NCBI GenBank assembly: GCA_016722025.1
Contig: JADKGZ010000021.1
Coordinates: 1 to 64,000, forward strand
Origin: Acidimicrobiaceae bacterium
GTDB taxonomy: Bacteria; Actinomycetota; Acidimicrobiia; Acidimicrobiales; Ilumatobacteraceae
Direction of reading: 5' to 3'
Length of the DNA: 64,000 nt
The notes under the pieces were generated by a model. The model saw only the letters and a program-made list of their open reading frames with translations, did not search any database and was not told the DNA's origin. Shown one piece after another: positions 1 through 7,622 of this stretch. Position 1 is the first letter of the stretch, and each line of letters opens with the position of its first letter. The position numbers and the translations under genes were made by a program.

Positions 1-40
1 GTGTTCCTGCGCCGAGCCGCGGCGGCGTAGCGTCGCCGGC

Positions 41-901
41 ATGTTGGGCTCGGTGGGCGATCTTGTCGAAGACGTGGTGGTGCGCCTGCGCGAGCAGGTG
101 AACGTGGCCAGCGACACGCAGGCAACCGTCATCCGTCGGCGCGGGGGCAGCGCCGCGAACGTGATCGCCGCTGCCTGCCGGGCCGGCGTACCGGCGCGGT
201 TCATCGGGCAGGTGGGCGACGACGCCACCGGTCGCGGCCTCACCGAAGCGCTGCTCGCCGACGGGGCCGACGTGGTGGTGCGCAGAGCGGGCCGCACGGG
301 CACGATCATCGTGCTCGTCGACACCGCCGGTGAGCGGACGATGCTGAGCGATCGCGCCGCCTGCACCGAGCTGACCGACCCCGACCCTGCGTGGCTGGAC
401 GGCCTGCACACGCTGCACATCCCCTACTACTCGCTGGCCGTCGAGCCACTGGCCGCCGCCTCGGCCACGCTGGCGCAGTGGGCGGTGGCACGCGGCATCC
501 GCGTCTCGATCGACACCTCCTCGGCAGCGGTGCTGCAACACGTCGGCCCCGCGCACGCACTCGCCCACATCCGGTCGCTGCGCCCGTCGGTGGTGCTGGC
601 CAACGAGTTGGAGGCCGCCACGCTGGGCACGGAGCTGCACCCCGATCACCTCGACGGCGCCTTGGTGATCATCAAGCAAGGAGCCGACGCAGCGATCGTG
701 CTCGCCGCCGGTCAACCGGCGCGACAGGTGCCTGCCGAGACGATCGCCGACGTGAGCGACACCACCGGCGCCGGCGACGCATTCGCCGCCGGCCTGTTGA
801 TCGCGCTGGCCGACGGCGCCGACGCGCTGACCGCCACGCGACGAGCACATCTGGTCGCCGCGGCCGCCGTGCGCCGAGCGTCGGCGCAGGCACTCGGCTG
901 A
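41..901 (+). CDS. PfkB-family carbohydrate/nucleoside kinase
   Basis: A 286-aa cytoplasmic kinase of the ribokinase/PfkB superfamily, which phosphorylates a sugar or nucleoside with ATP. The N-terminus has the family glycine signature (GDLVEDVVV, then RRGGSAANVIAAACRAG) and the C-terminal part has DTTGAGDAFAAG (about residues 244-255), which holds the anion hole and the catalytic Asp. The length is normal for the family. The frame is open back to the start of the window, but ATG at 41 puts the GDL motif at the usual position, so the gene is probably complete. The substrate cannot be told from sequence. It ends 4 bp before a convergent gene. Confidence 0.85.
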   Translation: MLGSVGDLVEDVVVRLREQVNVASDTQATVIRRRGGSAANVIAAACRAGVPARFIGQVGDDATGRGLTEALLADGADVVVRRAGRTGTIIVLVDTAGERTMLSDRAACTELTDPDPAWLDGLHTLHIPYYSLAVEPLAAASATLAQWAVARGIRVSIDTSSAAVLQHVGPAHALAHIRSLRPSVVLANELEAATLGTELHPDHLDGALVIIKQGADAAIVLAAGQPARQVPAETIADVSDTTGAGDAFAAGLLIALADGADALTATRRAHLVAAAAVRRASAQALG

Positions 902-905
902 CGGC

Positions 906-1679
906 TCAGGGTTGTGCTTGCGCGGTCTCGCCCACCGCAGCGTCGTGGGTGACGAGCCGCGCCAGGCAGCGCGGGCGCTCCAGCTTGTTCTCCAAGCACC
1001 AGGTCAAGGCCTCGCCTGCCGAGCCGTAGCCCTGCGGCACGATGCTGACCCACTCGTCGCCCTGAGCGAACACGTAGTCGCCCGACCACAGCAGCAGAGC
1101 GCCGAACTGTGCCCGCAGCGTGGCATGCAGCGCCACGATCTCGGCCGGCGCTCGGGTGGTGCCATCATCCTGGGCGCCCACCCGCGTGGCGCTCACCTGC
1201 GGTACCCACTGCCCCACCAGTGCCTCTACCGCAGGCCGATCAGCATCGCGCGTGGCGGCGAGTTGTGCCGCAGGCGCGAGATCGACGGCAGTCGTGCTGG
1301 TGTCGGCAATGGTGCTGGTGCTGGTGTCGGCGATCGTCGTGTTGGAGGCAACGGTGACGGCCGCCGCCGCACCGTCGGCGGGGTCGTCGCGCAGCGCGAG
1401 GAACGAGACCCCACCGGCGATGAGGGCTACCGCCAGCAGCCCCACCACCACGGCACCCACGTTGACGGTGGACCGAGCCGGCCGCAACGGCGGCAGCTCA
1501 CTCGCGACAGGAACGGGTGGCACGGCGGCGGGCGCGGCGGGCGCGGCGGCCGGCGCAACAGGAACGGGCGCGGCTGGCGCTGCTGGCACACCGGCAGCCG
1601 GCACGACCGGCGCTGCGCAATGAACGCAGAACCGTGCCCCCGGCAGCACGGCGGCCCCGCAGGCGGCACAGAACTTCAT
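906..1679 (-). CDS. Zinc-ribbon membrane-anchored protein, function unknown
   Basis: A 257-aa protein. ATG at 1679 was chosen because it starts directly with a zinc ribbon (MKFCAACG, then ARFCVHC, two CxxC knuckles within the first 20 residues); the frame stays open upstream but that part looks random. After the ribbon come an Ala/Pro/Val-rich linker, one transmembrane helix (about residues 72-95), a Thr/Ser-rich stretch and an extracytoplasmic globular domain ending in EALTWCLENKLERPRCLARLV, with two Cys that could form a disulfide. The topology suggests the ribbon is cytoplasmic and the C-terminal domain external. It lies 28 bp after a second zinc-ribbon membrane gene in the same orientation. 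No enzymatic function is recognised. Confidence 0.75.
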   Translation of the reverse strand: MKFCAACGAAVLPGARFCVHCAAPVVPAAGVPAAPAAPVPVAPAAAPAAPAAVPPVPVASELPPLRPARSTVNVGAVVVGLLAVALIAGGVSFLALRDDPADGAAAAVTVASNTTIADTSTSTIADTSTTAVDLAPAAQLAATRDADRPAVEALVGQWVPQVSATRVGAQDDGTTRAPAEIVALHATLRAQFGALLLWSGDYVFAQGDEWVSIVPQGYGSAGEALTWCLENKLERPRCLARLVTHDAAVGETAQAQP

Positions 1680-1707
1680 CGGCGAGGTGCTGGCCCGTCG
1701 ATGCGGC

Positions 1708-2949
1708 TCACGGCAGGGCCCGCTGCGCGGTGCGCTGTTGCGCAGCGGCGAGCAGACCGGCGACGATGGCCAGCAGCATGACGACCACACCGATGGTGGT
1801 GACCACGTGCGGCGTGAAGTCGGTGGCCCCGGGGTTGCCACCGGCGATGCCCAACGGGATGTCGCCCGACTCGGTGATGGCCGTGACCCACTGCCATGCC
1901 CCCACGCTGATGGCGCCCAACGCCATGCCCAGGCCCCACCGGCGATTGGCGAGAAAGCCGAGCAGGCCACCGACGCCGATGAGCACCACCACTGCCAACC
2001 GCAGGTAGAGGCTGGCGGGCGGGATGAAGTCGTTGGTGAAGTTGTCGCCCAGCGCAGCGCCGTTCATGGGGATCAGCGGGCCGACGACCACGGCCAACGT
2101 GCCCAGTGCGCCGAGCACACCGATGGCCGGGTTGATGGGTGCATGCCCGTCGTTACCGGCCGAGCTGAGCGACAGCACGAACGCCACCACACCCATGCCC
2201 GCTGCCCCCACCGCCAACCAGAAGCCGACCTCCTGGGTGGTGGTGAGCGTGAAGCTGCCACCGCCGCCGAGCAGCAGCACCTCCTGCAGATCGAACTGCG
2301 CGATGACCTGCCCGATCACCCAGCCGAAGGTTCCGGCCAAGGCCAGGCCTGCACCACCGGCGACGCCACTGCCGACGCGGCGACCGGTGGCCCCGAGCAC
2401 CGAACCGCCCACCAGCAGCACCGCCGCGATGATGGCGCCGACGGTGAGGTTGGAGGCGAAGTCGTTGAGCTTGAACGACTGCTGGTTGGCGAAGTCGCCG
2501 GCGACCTCGAAGCTCGCGACCTTGACGAACGCTGATGCGACCGCGAGCACCGCGGCCACCGCCGACACCGCCACCAACGGTGTGATGCGGAAGGGCTGCA
2601 CCGCCGACACCTGCCCGGTGTCGCCACCCTGCGCCGGCCACTGGCCGGCAGCACCCGTGGCACCGGCATCCCACGGGTTGGGGTCGTACCCGGTGGGCGA
2701 GGTCTGCTCCACCACGGTGAGCGCGGCTGTGGCCTCGAAGGGATCGGCCGGCGCCGCGGGCGCCACCGGTGCCGCCGTGGGGGTGACGCTGGGTGGCGGC
2801 AACGCCGTCCCGAACGGGGGGGTGGTCGACTCGTCCATCGCACTCGGCGCGAACGTGGAACCGGCCGCCAGGCCGGCCAACGTGCCACCGCATTCGGTGC
2901 AGAACTTCTGGCCGGGCTGGACAGCCGTGCCACATGAGGGACAGAACAT
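1708..2949 (-). CDS. Zinc-ribbon multi-pass membrane protein, function unknown
   Basis: A 413-aa protein starting at ATG 2949 with a zinc ribbon (MFCPSCGTAVQPGQKFCTECG). A proline-rich cytoplasmic linker of about 100 residues follows, then some seven or eight hydrophobic segments between about residue 120 and the C-terminus. The architecture is common in actinobacteria (zinc_ribbon_2 plus membrane domain) without a known biochemical role. Its stop is 28 bp before the start of the other zinc-ribbon gene, so the two are probably cotranscribed. The upstream 34-bp gap to the GGDEF/EAL gene makes a three-gene minus-strand transcript possible. Confidence 0.75.
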   Translation of the reverse strand: MFCPSCGTAVQPGQKFCTECGGTLAGLAAGSTFAPSAMDESTTPPFGTALPPPSVTPTAAPVAPAAPADPFEATAALTVVEQTSPTGYDPNPWDAGATGAAGQWPAQGGDTGQVSAVQPFRITPLVAVSAVAAVLAVASAFVKVASFEVAGDFANQQSFKLNDFASNLTVGAIIAAVLLVGGSVLGATGRRVGSGVAGGAGLALAGTFGWVIGQVIAQFDLQEVLLLGGGGSFTLTTTQEVGFWLAVGAAGMGVVAFVLSLSSAGNDGHAPINPAIGVLGALGTLAVVVGPLIPMNGAALGDNFTNDFIPPASLYLRLAVVVLIGVGGLLGFLANRRWGLGMALGAISVGAWQWVTAITESGDIPLGIAGGNPGATDFTPHVVTTIGVVVMLLAIVAGLLAAAQQRTAQRALP

Positions 2950-2983
2950 GCGCCTACCTCTTCTCGAGCGGACGTCTCGAAGG

Positions 2984-5053
2984 TTAGGCGAGATCGCCCG
3001 TCTCCCACGTAGGTTGTGCTTCGGCGGCCAGCGCGTAACGTTCGGCCATTCGCTCCAACAGGTAGTCCTCGAACGCGCTGGCCTGCAGCGCCGGGGCATA
3101 GAGGTGGCCCTGCTGGCGCACACAACCCAGCGCGATCAGCGCATCGGCCTGGGCACCCGTCTCCACGCCGTCAGCGGTGACCGCCAGCCCGATCTCACGC
3201 ACGAGCGCGATGATCGATCGCACGATCGCTCGATCGTGCGGGTGCGCGGTGATGGTGTCGATCGACAGCCGGTCGATGCGCACCTCGTCGAGCGGCAGCC
3301 GGCGCAGCAGCCGCAACGACGACACGCCGCGGGCGAAGTCGTCGAGGCACACCCTGCCACCGCGAGCACGGAACGACGCGAGGTTCGCGGCCACCGACGG
3401 CAGGTCGCCGTCGACCGCGGCCTCACCGACATCGATCGTGACCAGCGACGGCTCCACGCCTTGCAGCATGTGCTCGATGGGGTCGTCGCGCCAGGTGCGC
3501 TCGGTGGCCTCCGGCGCCATGTTGATGCGGAATCGGAACCCGTCGGGCAAGCCCAGCACCGCCAAGCGACGAAGGTGCGGCCGTGCGTTGGCGATCACCT
3601 TCTCGGTGACACGACCCATGAGACCGGCGGACGCGGCGACGTCGAGGAACTCCTGTGCAGTCGTCACCTTCCCGTTGCGGTGCACCCACCGCGCCAGCAG
3701 CTCGGCGCCCACGATCTGGCCATTGGACGCATCGATCTCCGGTTGGAAGAACGCCACGATCTCGCCATCGTCGATCGCTCGCCGAAGCGCCTGCTCGCCT
3801 TCCAGCCTGTTGACCATCTCCTGCTGCATCGCGTTGTCGAACAGTTCCACGCGGTTCCGTCCGCCGGCCTTCGCGTGGTAGAGCGCTGCGTTGGCGTTGC
3901 GCAGCAGCTCGCTGGCCGTCGAGCCGTGCGACGGTGAAGCGGCCACACCGATGCTCACCGACGACGGCACTTCGCGACCTTCCGCGTACACCGGTTGCGC
4001 GAGCGCGCCGACCAGCCGGTTGGCGATCACGGCTGCACCACCGACGTCGAGCCCCGGCATCACCACCACGAACTCGTCGCCGCCCATCCGGCCGGCGATC
4101 GACCCGGTCTCGAGGCTGCGCTGCAGGCGATCGGCGATGATGCTGATGAAGCGATCGCCACCACGGTGACCGAGCGCATCGTTGACCGCCTTGAACCGGT
4201 CGAGGTCGCAGAACAGCAGGCCCACGGGGTTGCCCTCGTCGGCAGTGGCCATCACTTGATCGAGCAGCTCGAGTGTGCCGCGACGGTTGTAGAGCCCGGT
4301 GAGCGGATCGTGCGTCGCCTGGTGCGCCAGGCGCATGTTGGTGGAACCCAACTGATCGTTCACCCCCGTCAGCTCGCTGCGTTCGTGCGCCAGGTCGCGC
4401 AACAGCCGTTCGCTGCGCCATTGCAGGCGGATGGAGGCAACCGTGTTGCGGCTGATCACGTGGTGCAGCACCAACAACGCCATCCCGAAGAAGACGGCCA
4501 GCACGCCGAGACCGCGCAACCGACTGTCATCGGCCAGCAGGAGCGTGCTCGCCGACACCACGATCAGTGGGATCAGGAACGACAGGTAGAGGTCGCGGCG
4601 ACCTGCCGTGACGATGCATCCGACGGCGCTCGCGGTGCTGGGGAACAGAGCGAACAGCAGCACGAGCGCCACGCTGCCATGGCCGGCGACCCACGGGCTC
4701 ATGCCGTACACCAAGCCGATCGACGAGAACGACGCCGCGATCAGCACCAGCGTGGGGCGCGGCGTGGAGCCGCCGTCCTGCGTGTAGTAGCGGTAGAGGG
4801 CGAGCAGGGTGATGGCCGTGCTGATCACGGCGGCCACGACCCACCAGCCCAAGCGCGTGGCGGGCGCGTCGTTGCGCAACAGCGAGCTGACCAGCAGTGT
4901 GAAGGGCAGGTTGAGCAACGGTGTCGGCGTCAGGTTGGTGACCACCATCGCCAGCGCGCGCTCGCGGACGAAGTGGCCGGTGGCCTCCTCCGACTGCTGC
5001 ACCCGACCCTCCGACAACAGACACCCTCCCGGTCGCGCGCCCGAAGCAGGCAC
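2984..5053 (-). CDS. GGDEF-EAL protein with MHYT/7TM-like sensor and degenerate EAL domain
   Basis: A 689-aa cyclic-di-GMP signalling protein. Residues 40-200 form six or seven hydrophobic helices (membrane sensor). A linker leads to a GGDEF domain with intact GGDEF at 324-328 and HDPLTGLYNRR at 248-258, so it should be able to make c-di-GMP. The EAL domain is altered at several key sites: ELL at 451-453 instead of EAL, D541 where the ExxE motif normally starts, R592 in place of the catalytic Lys of the KxD motif, and D628 in place of the Glu of the EGVET motif. N511, D571 and D572 are kept. I infer a diguanylate cyclase with an inactive, possibly c-di-GMP-sensing, EAL half. The divergent neighbour is gluQ. 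Confidence 0.85.
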   Translation of the reverse strand: MPASGARPGGCLLSEGRVQQSEEATGHFVRERALAMVVTNLTPTPLLNLPFTLLVSSLLRNDAPATRLGWWVVAAVISTAITLLALYRYYTQDGGSTPRPTLVLIAASFSSIGLVYGMSPWVAGHGSVALVLLFALFPSTASAVGCIVTAGRRDLYLSFLIPLIVVSASTLLLADDSRLRGLGVLAVFFGMALLVLHHVISRNTVASIRLQWRSERLLRDLAHERSELTGVNDQLGSTNMRLAHQATHDPLTGLYNRRGTLELLDQVMATADEGNPVGLLFCDLDRFKAVNDALGHRGGDRFISIIADRLQRSLETGSIAGRMGGDEFVVVMPGLDVGGAAVIANRLVGALAQPVYAEGREVPSSVSIGVAASPSHGSTASELLRNANAALYHAKAGGRNRVELFDNAMQQEMVNRLEGEQALRRAIDDGEIVAFFQPEIDASNGQIVGAELLARWVHRNGKVTTAQEFLDVAASAGLMGRVTEKVIANARPHLRRLAVLGLPDGFRFRINMAPEATERTWRDDPIEHMLQGVEPSLVTIDVGEAAVDGDLPSVAANLASFRARGGRVCLDDFARGVSSLRLLRRLPLDEVRIDRLSIDTITAHPHDRAIVRSIIALVREIGLAVTADGVETGAQADALIALGCVRQQGHLYAPALQASAFEDYLLERMAERYALAAEAQPTWETGDLA

Positions 5054-5134
5054 GTCGGAACTGTCTTCGGCAGTTCTGGGTCGACACTTAACGTGGTGGT
5101 TCGCAGAACCGGTCGGCCGCGGGATACTTGGCTG

Positions 5135-6043
5135 ATGCGTGGTCGCTTCGCTCCTTCACCGACCGGCCAACTGCACCTGGGCAACCTGCGTACCGCACTC
5201 GTGTCGTGGCTGCACGCCAGATCCCTCGCCGGCGAGTGGCTGGTGCGCATGGAAGACCTCGACCGGGTGACGTCGTCGACGTCGATCGCTGCCGACCAGC
5301 TGCGGTCGCTGGCCGCCTTGGGCATGTTGCCCGATGGCGCAGTGGTGAACCAGTCCGAGCGCTTCGATCGCTACCGCACGGCAATCGCCACTCTGCAAGC
5401 CAACGGCAGGGTGTACGAGTGCTTCTGCACGCGGCGCGAGATCCGCGAAGCGGCACAGGCTCCTCACGGCGACCTGCCGGATGGGGCCTACCCCGGCACC
5501 TGCCGCACGATCGGTGCCCGGCAACGCTCGGCGCTCGTGGCCGCCGGGCGAGCCCCCGCGCTGCGCCTGGCCGCCGACGGCGAGCGGTTCGTCGTACACG
5601 ACCTGATCGCCGGCGACTACGAGGGAGGGGTCGACGATGTGGTGCTGCAACGCAACGACGGCGTACCCGCCTACAACCTGGCCGTGGTCGTCGACGACGC
5701 CGCGCAGGGCATCACTCACGTCGTGCGCGGCGACGATCTGCTCAGCAGCACACCGCGCCAACGGCTGCTACAACAGCTGCTGGGTCTACCCGAGCCCGCC
5801 TACGCACACGTCCCGCTGGTACTGGCACCCGACGGCACGCGCCTGGCGAAGCGCCACGGCGCGGTCACGCTTGCCGATCTTGCGGCTCGCGGCATCGGCC
5901 CACAGCAAGTGCTCGCCCGGCTGGGCTGGAGCCTCGGCCTCTGCGCCCGCGACGACACCGTCACGGCGATCGAGCTCGCCGACGGCTTCCGGCTCGACTC
6001 GGTGCCGCGCACGCCGTGGTCGCTCACCGCCAACGAACTCTGA
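5135..6043 (+). CDS. gluQ: Glutamyl-Q tRNA(Asp) synthetase
   Basis: A 302-aa truncated class I glutamyl-tRNA synthetase paralogue that attaches glutamate to queuosine in the anticodon of tRNA(Asp), not to the tRNA 3' end. It starts at ATG 5135 with RFAPSPTGQLHLGN, which holds the HIGH-like ATP site, and has RLAKRHGA at the KMSKS position. The CFC...YPGTC cluster near residue 90-125 fits the GluQ zinc site. The protein ends right after the catalytic core and lacks the anticodon-binding domain of GltX, as expected for GluQ. It is transcribed away from the GGDEF-EAL gene. Confidence 0.9.
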   Translation: MRGRFAPSPTGQLHLGNLRTALVSWLHARSLAGEWLVRMEDLDRVTSSTSIAADQLRSLAALGMLPDGAVVNQSERFDRYRTAIATLQANGRVYECFCTRREIREAAQAPHGDLPDGAYPGTCRTIGARQRSALVAAGRAPALRLAADGERFVVHDLIAGDYEGGVDDVVLQRNDGVPAYNLAVVVDDAAQGITHVVRGDDLLSSTPRQRLLQQLLGLPEPAYAHVPLVLAPDGTRLAKRHGAVTLADLAARGIGPQQVLARLGWSLGLCARDDTVTAIELADGFRLDSVPRTPWSLTANEL

Positions 6044-6050
6044 CACGATC

Positions 6051-6084
6051 GCTGCATGACCGAGCAGGCTGCATGACCGAGCAG
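6051..6084 (+). repeat. 17-bp perfect tandem duplication over the start codon of the next gene
   Basis: The 17-mer GCTGCATGACCGAGCAG occurs twice back to back (6051-6067 and 6068-6084). Each copy contains ATGACCGAGCAG, so the duplication makes two start codons. The first (6056) opens a 6-codon peptide that ends at the TGA overlapping the second ATG (6073), which begins the oxygenase gene. Confidence 0.9.
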
Positions 6085-6660
6085 TACGACGACCTGCAAC
6101 AGATCTTCGGCTACCGCGGCGCGGCCGACGACGCCGAGGGCGTGCGGGTCATCGGCAACGAGGTGCTCGTCGTGCCGTTCTGGACGCCCACGTTCTGCGC
6201 CACGCTCATCCGCGCAGCCGAAGCAGTCGGCGCGTTCGAGCCGCAGCCCGACGACCCGGTGCCGGGCCACGAGGTGTCGCTGGCCGTCATCAGCCCACGT
6301 CTGTTCGAGCAGGTGGAAGTGGATCTCGGCGTTCGCATCTGGCCGCAGCTGCAGGTCGTCTGGCCGTACATCGACTACCACGGCCTGCGCGACGTGTTCG
6401 TCATCCGCTACGCGATGGGCGAGCAGGAGCACCTGCGCATGCACCACGACATCGCGCAGGTGTCGGCATCCGCGAAGCTCAACGAGGGCTACGAAGGTGC
6501 CGTGCTCGACTTCCCCCGCCAACAGGTGACCAACGAGTCGGCAGCCGTCGGCGAACTGGTGGTGTGGCCCTCGCTGGTCACGCATCCCCACCAGGCAACA
6601 CCCCTGCGCAGCGGCGTGAAATATGGGCTCACGATCTGGTTCGAGCTGCCATCGTTCTAA
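6073..6660 (+). CDS. Putative 2-oxoglutarate/Fe(II)-dependent oxygenase
   Basis: A 195-aa protein resembling the prolyl-hydroxylase-like branch of the 2OG-Fe(II) oxygenases. The iron-binding triad fits H124-x-D126 (in HLRMHHDIAQ) and H171 or H173 (VTHPHQ), with K183 in GVKYGLTIWFE as the likely 2-oxoglutarate ligand. The C-terminal half has the expected pattern of beta strands. ATG at 6073 begins MTEQYDD. A second copy of that start lies 17 bp upstream in another frame because of a tandem duplication. The substrate is unknown. It follows gluQ closely and precedes an L,D-transpeptidase gene. Confidence 0.65.
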   Translation: MTEQYDDLQQIFGYRGAADDAEGVRVIGNEVLVVPFWTPTFCATLIRAAEAVGAFEPQPDDPVPGHEVSLAVISPRLFEQVEVDLGVRIWPQLQVVWPYIDYHGLRDVFVIRYAMGEQEHLRMHHDIAQVSASAKLNEGYEGAVLDFPRQQVTNESAAVGELVVWPSLVTHPHQATPLRSGVKYGLTIWFELPSF

Positions 6661-6719
6661 CCCCTGCACTGGCTAGTCTGGACGCAAACCAGTCTCTCCT
6701 CCTCAGGGCTCATCACTCA

Positions 6720-7616
6720 ATGACTTCGCTTCGTACCGGTATCGCATGGCTGTGCGCATCGAGCGCGCTCGTCGCGCTGTCGTCGTGCTCACAAACGTCC
6801 AGTGCCGATGCTCCGGCCAGCACCGTGGCAGCACCCGTCACCACGCTCGCCACCACCACCCTGGCCCCCACCACCACGGTGGCGCCCACCACTACGGCTG
6901 CCCCCACCACCACGGCTGCGCCCACCACCACGGCTGCGCCCACCACCACGGTCGCCTCCAACGTGGTGGTCGTCGGGCCGGCCGCCACCCCCATCGTGGC
7001 CGTGGGCAAGAACAACGGCGCCGACACCTTCGCGCTGCAAGACCGCCTCAACCAGCTGGGCTTCTGGGCGGGTCTCAGCGACGGTCAGTACGGCTTCGCC
7101 ACGCTGCAGGCAGTGATGGCCTTCCAGAAGTACCTGGGCCTGCCGGCCACCGGCAGCGTCGACGACACCACAGCGCAGTACCTCACCGCCTACGGCGACC
7201 GCGCACACGGCCTGGCCGACAGCGGCACCCTGGTGGAGGTCGACAAGGCCAAGCAACTGCTGTTCATCGTCGTCGATGGGCAGACGGCATGGGCGTTCAA
7301 CACGTCCACGGGCAGCGGCATCCCCTACGAAGCCACCAACAAGAACGACCCCACCAAGATCGAGAAGGGCGACGCGGTCACGCCGTCCGGCTTGTTCGAG
7401 GTCAACCGCGAGCGCCCCGAAGGCTGGTGGGAAGGCGACCTCGGCAAGATCTACCGGCCGAAGTACTTCGTCGGCGGCATCGCCATCCACGGCATGACCA
7501 GCGTGCCCAACTACCCCGCCTCGCACGGCTGCGTACGCCTCAGCACGCAGGCCATGGACTTCGTGTGGGACACCGGGCTGGTGCCGGTGGGCACTCCCGT
7601 CTGGGTTCACGAGTAG
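6720..7616 (+). CDS. L,D-transpeptidase lipoprotein with peptidoglycan-binding domain
   Basis: A 298-aa exported protein that makes 3-3 peptidoglycan cross-links or anchors proteins to the wall. ATG at 6720 gives a lipoprotein signal peptide with lipobox LSSC (Cys about residue 23). A low-complexity Thr/Ala/Pro tract (TTTAAPTTTAAP) follows as an extracellular tether. Next come a PG_binding_1 domain (LQDRLNQLGFWAGLSDGQYG) and a C-terminal YkuD catalytic domain with the motif IHGMTSV...ASHGCVRLS, active-site Cys271. All catalytic residues of the family are present. The Thr/Pro tract is a DNA-level tandem repeat at about 6841-6955. Confidence 0.9.
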   Translation: MTSLRTGIAWLCASSALVALSSCSQTSSADAPASTVAAPVTTLATTTLAPTTTVAPTTTAAPTTTAAPTTTAAPTTTVASNVVVVGPAATPIVAVGKNNGADTFALQDRLNQLGFWAGLSDGQYGFATLQAVMAFQKYLGLPATGSVDDTTAQYLTAYGDRAHGLADSGTLVEVDKAKQLLFIVVDGQTAWAFNTSTGSGIPYEATNKNDPTKIEKGDAVTPSGLFEVNRERPEGWWEGDLGKIYRPKYFVGGIAIHGMTSVPNYPASHGCVRLSTQAMDFVWDTGLVPVGTPVWVHE

Positions 7617-7622
7617 GCGAAG

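Noticed and set aside
41..56. Possibility that the PfkB gene is truncated at the window edge
   Set aside because: The frame is open to base 1, but ATG 41 gives the normal family N-terminus.
6841..6955. Tandem ACC-rich repeat
   Set aside because: It is the in-frame Thr/Ala/Pro tether of the L,D-transpeptidase lipoprotein, not an independent element.
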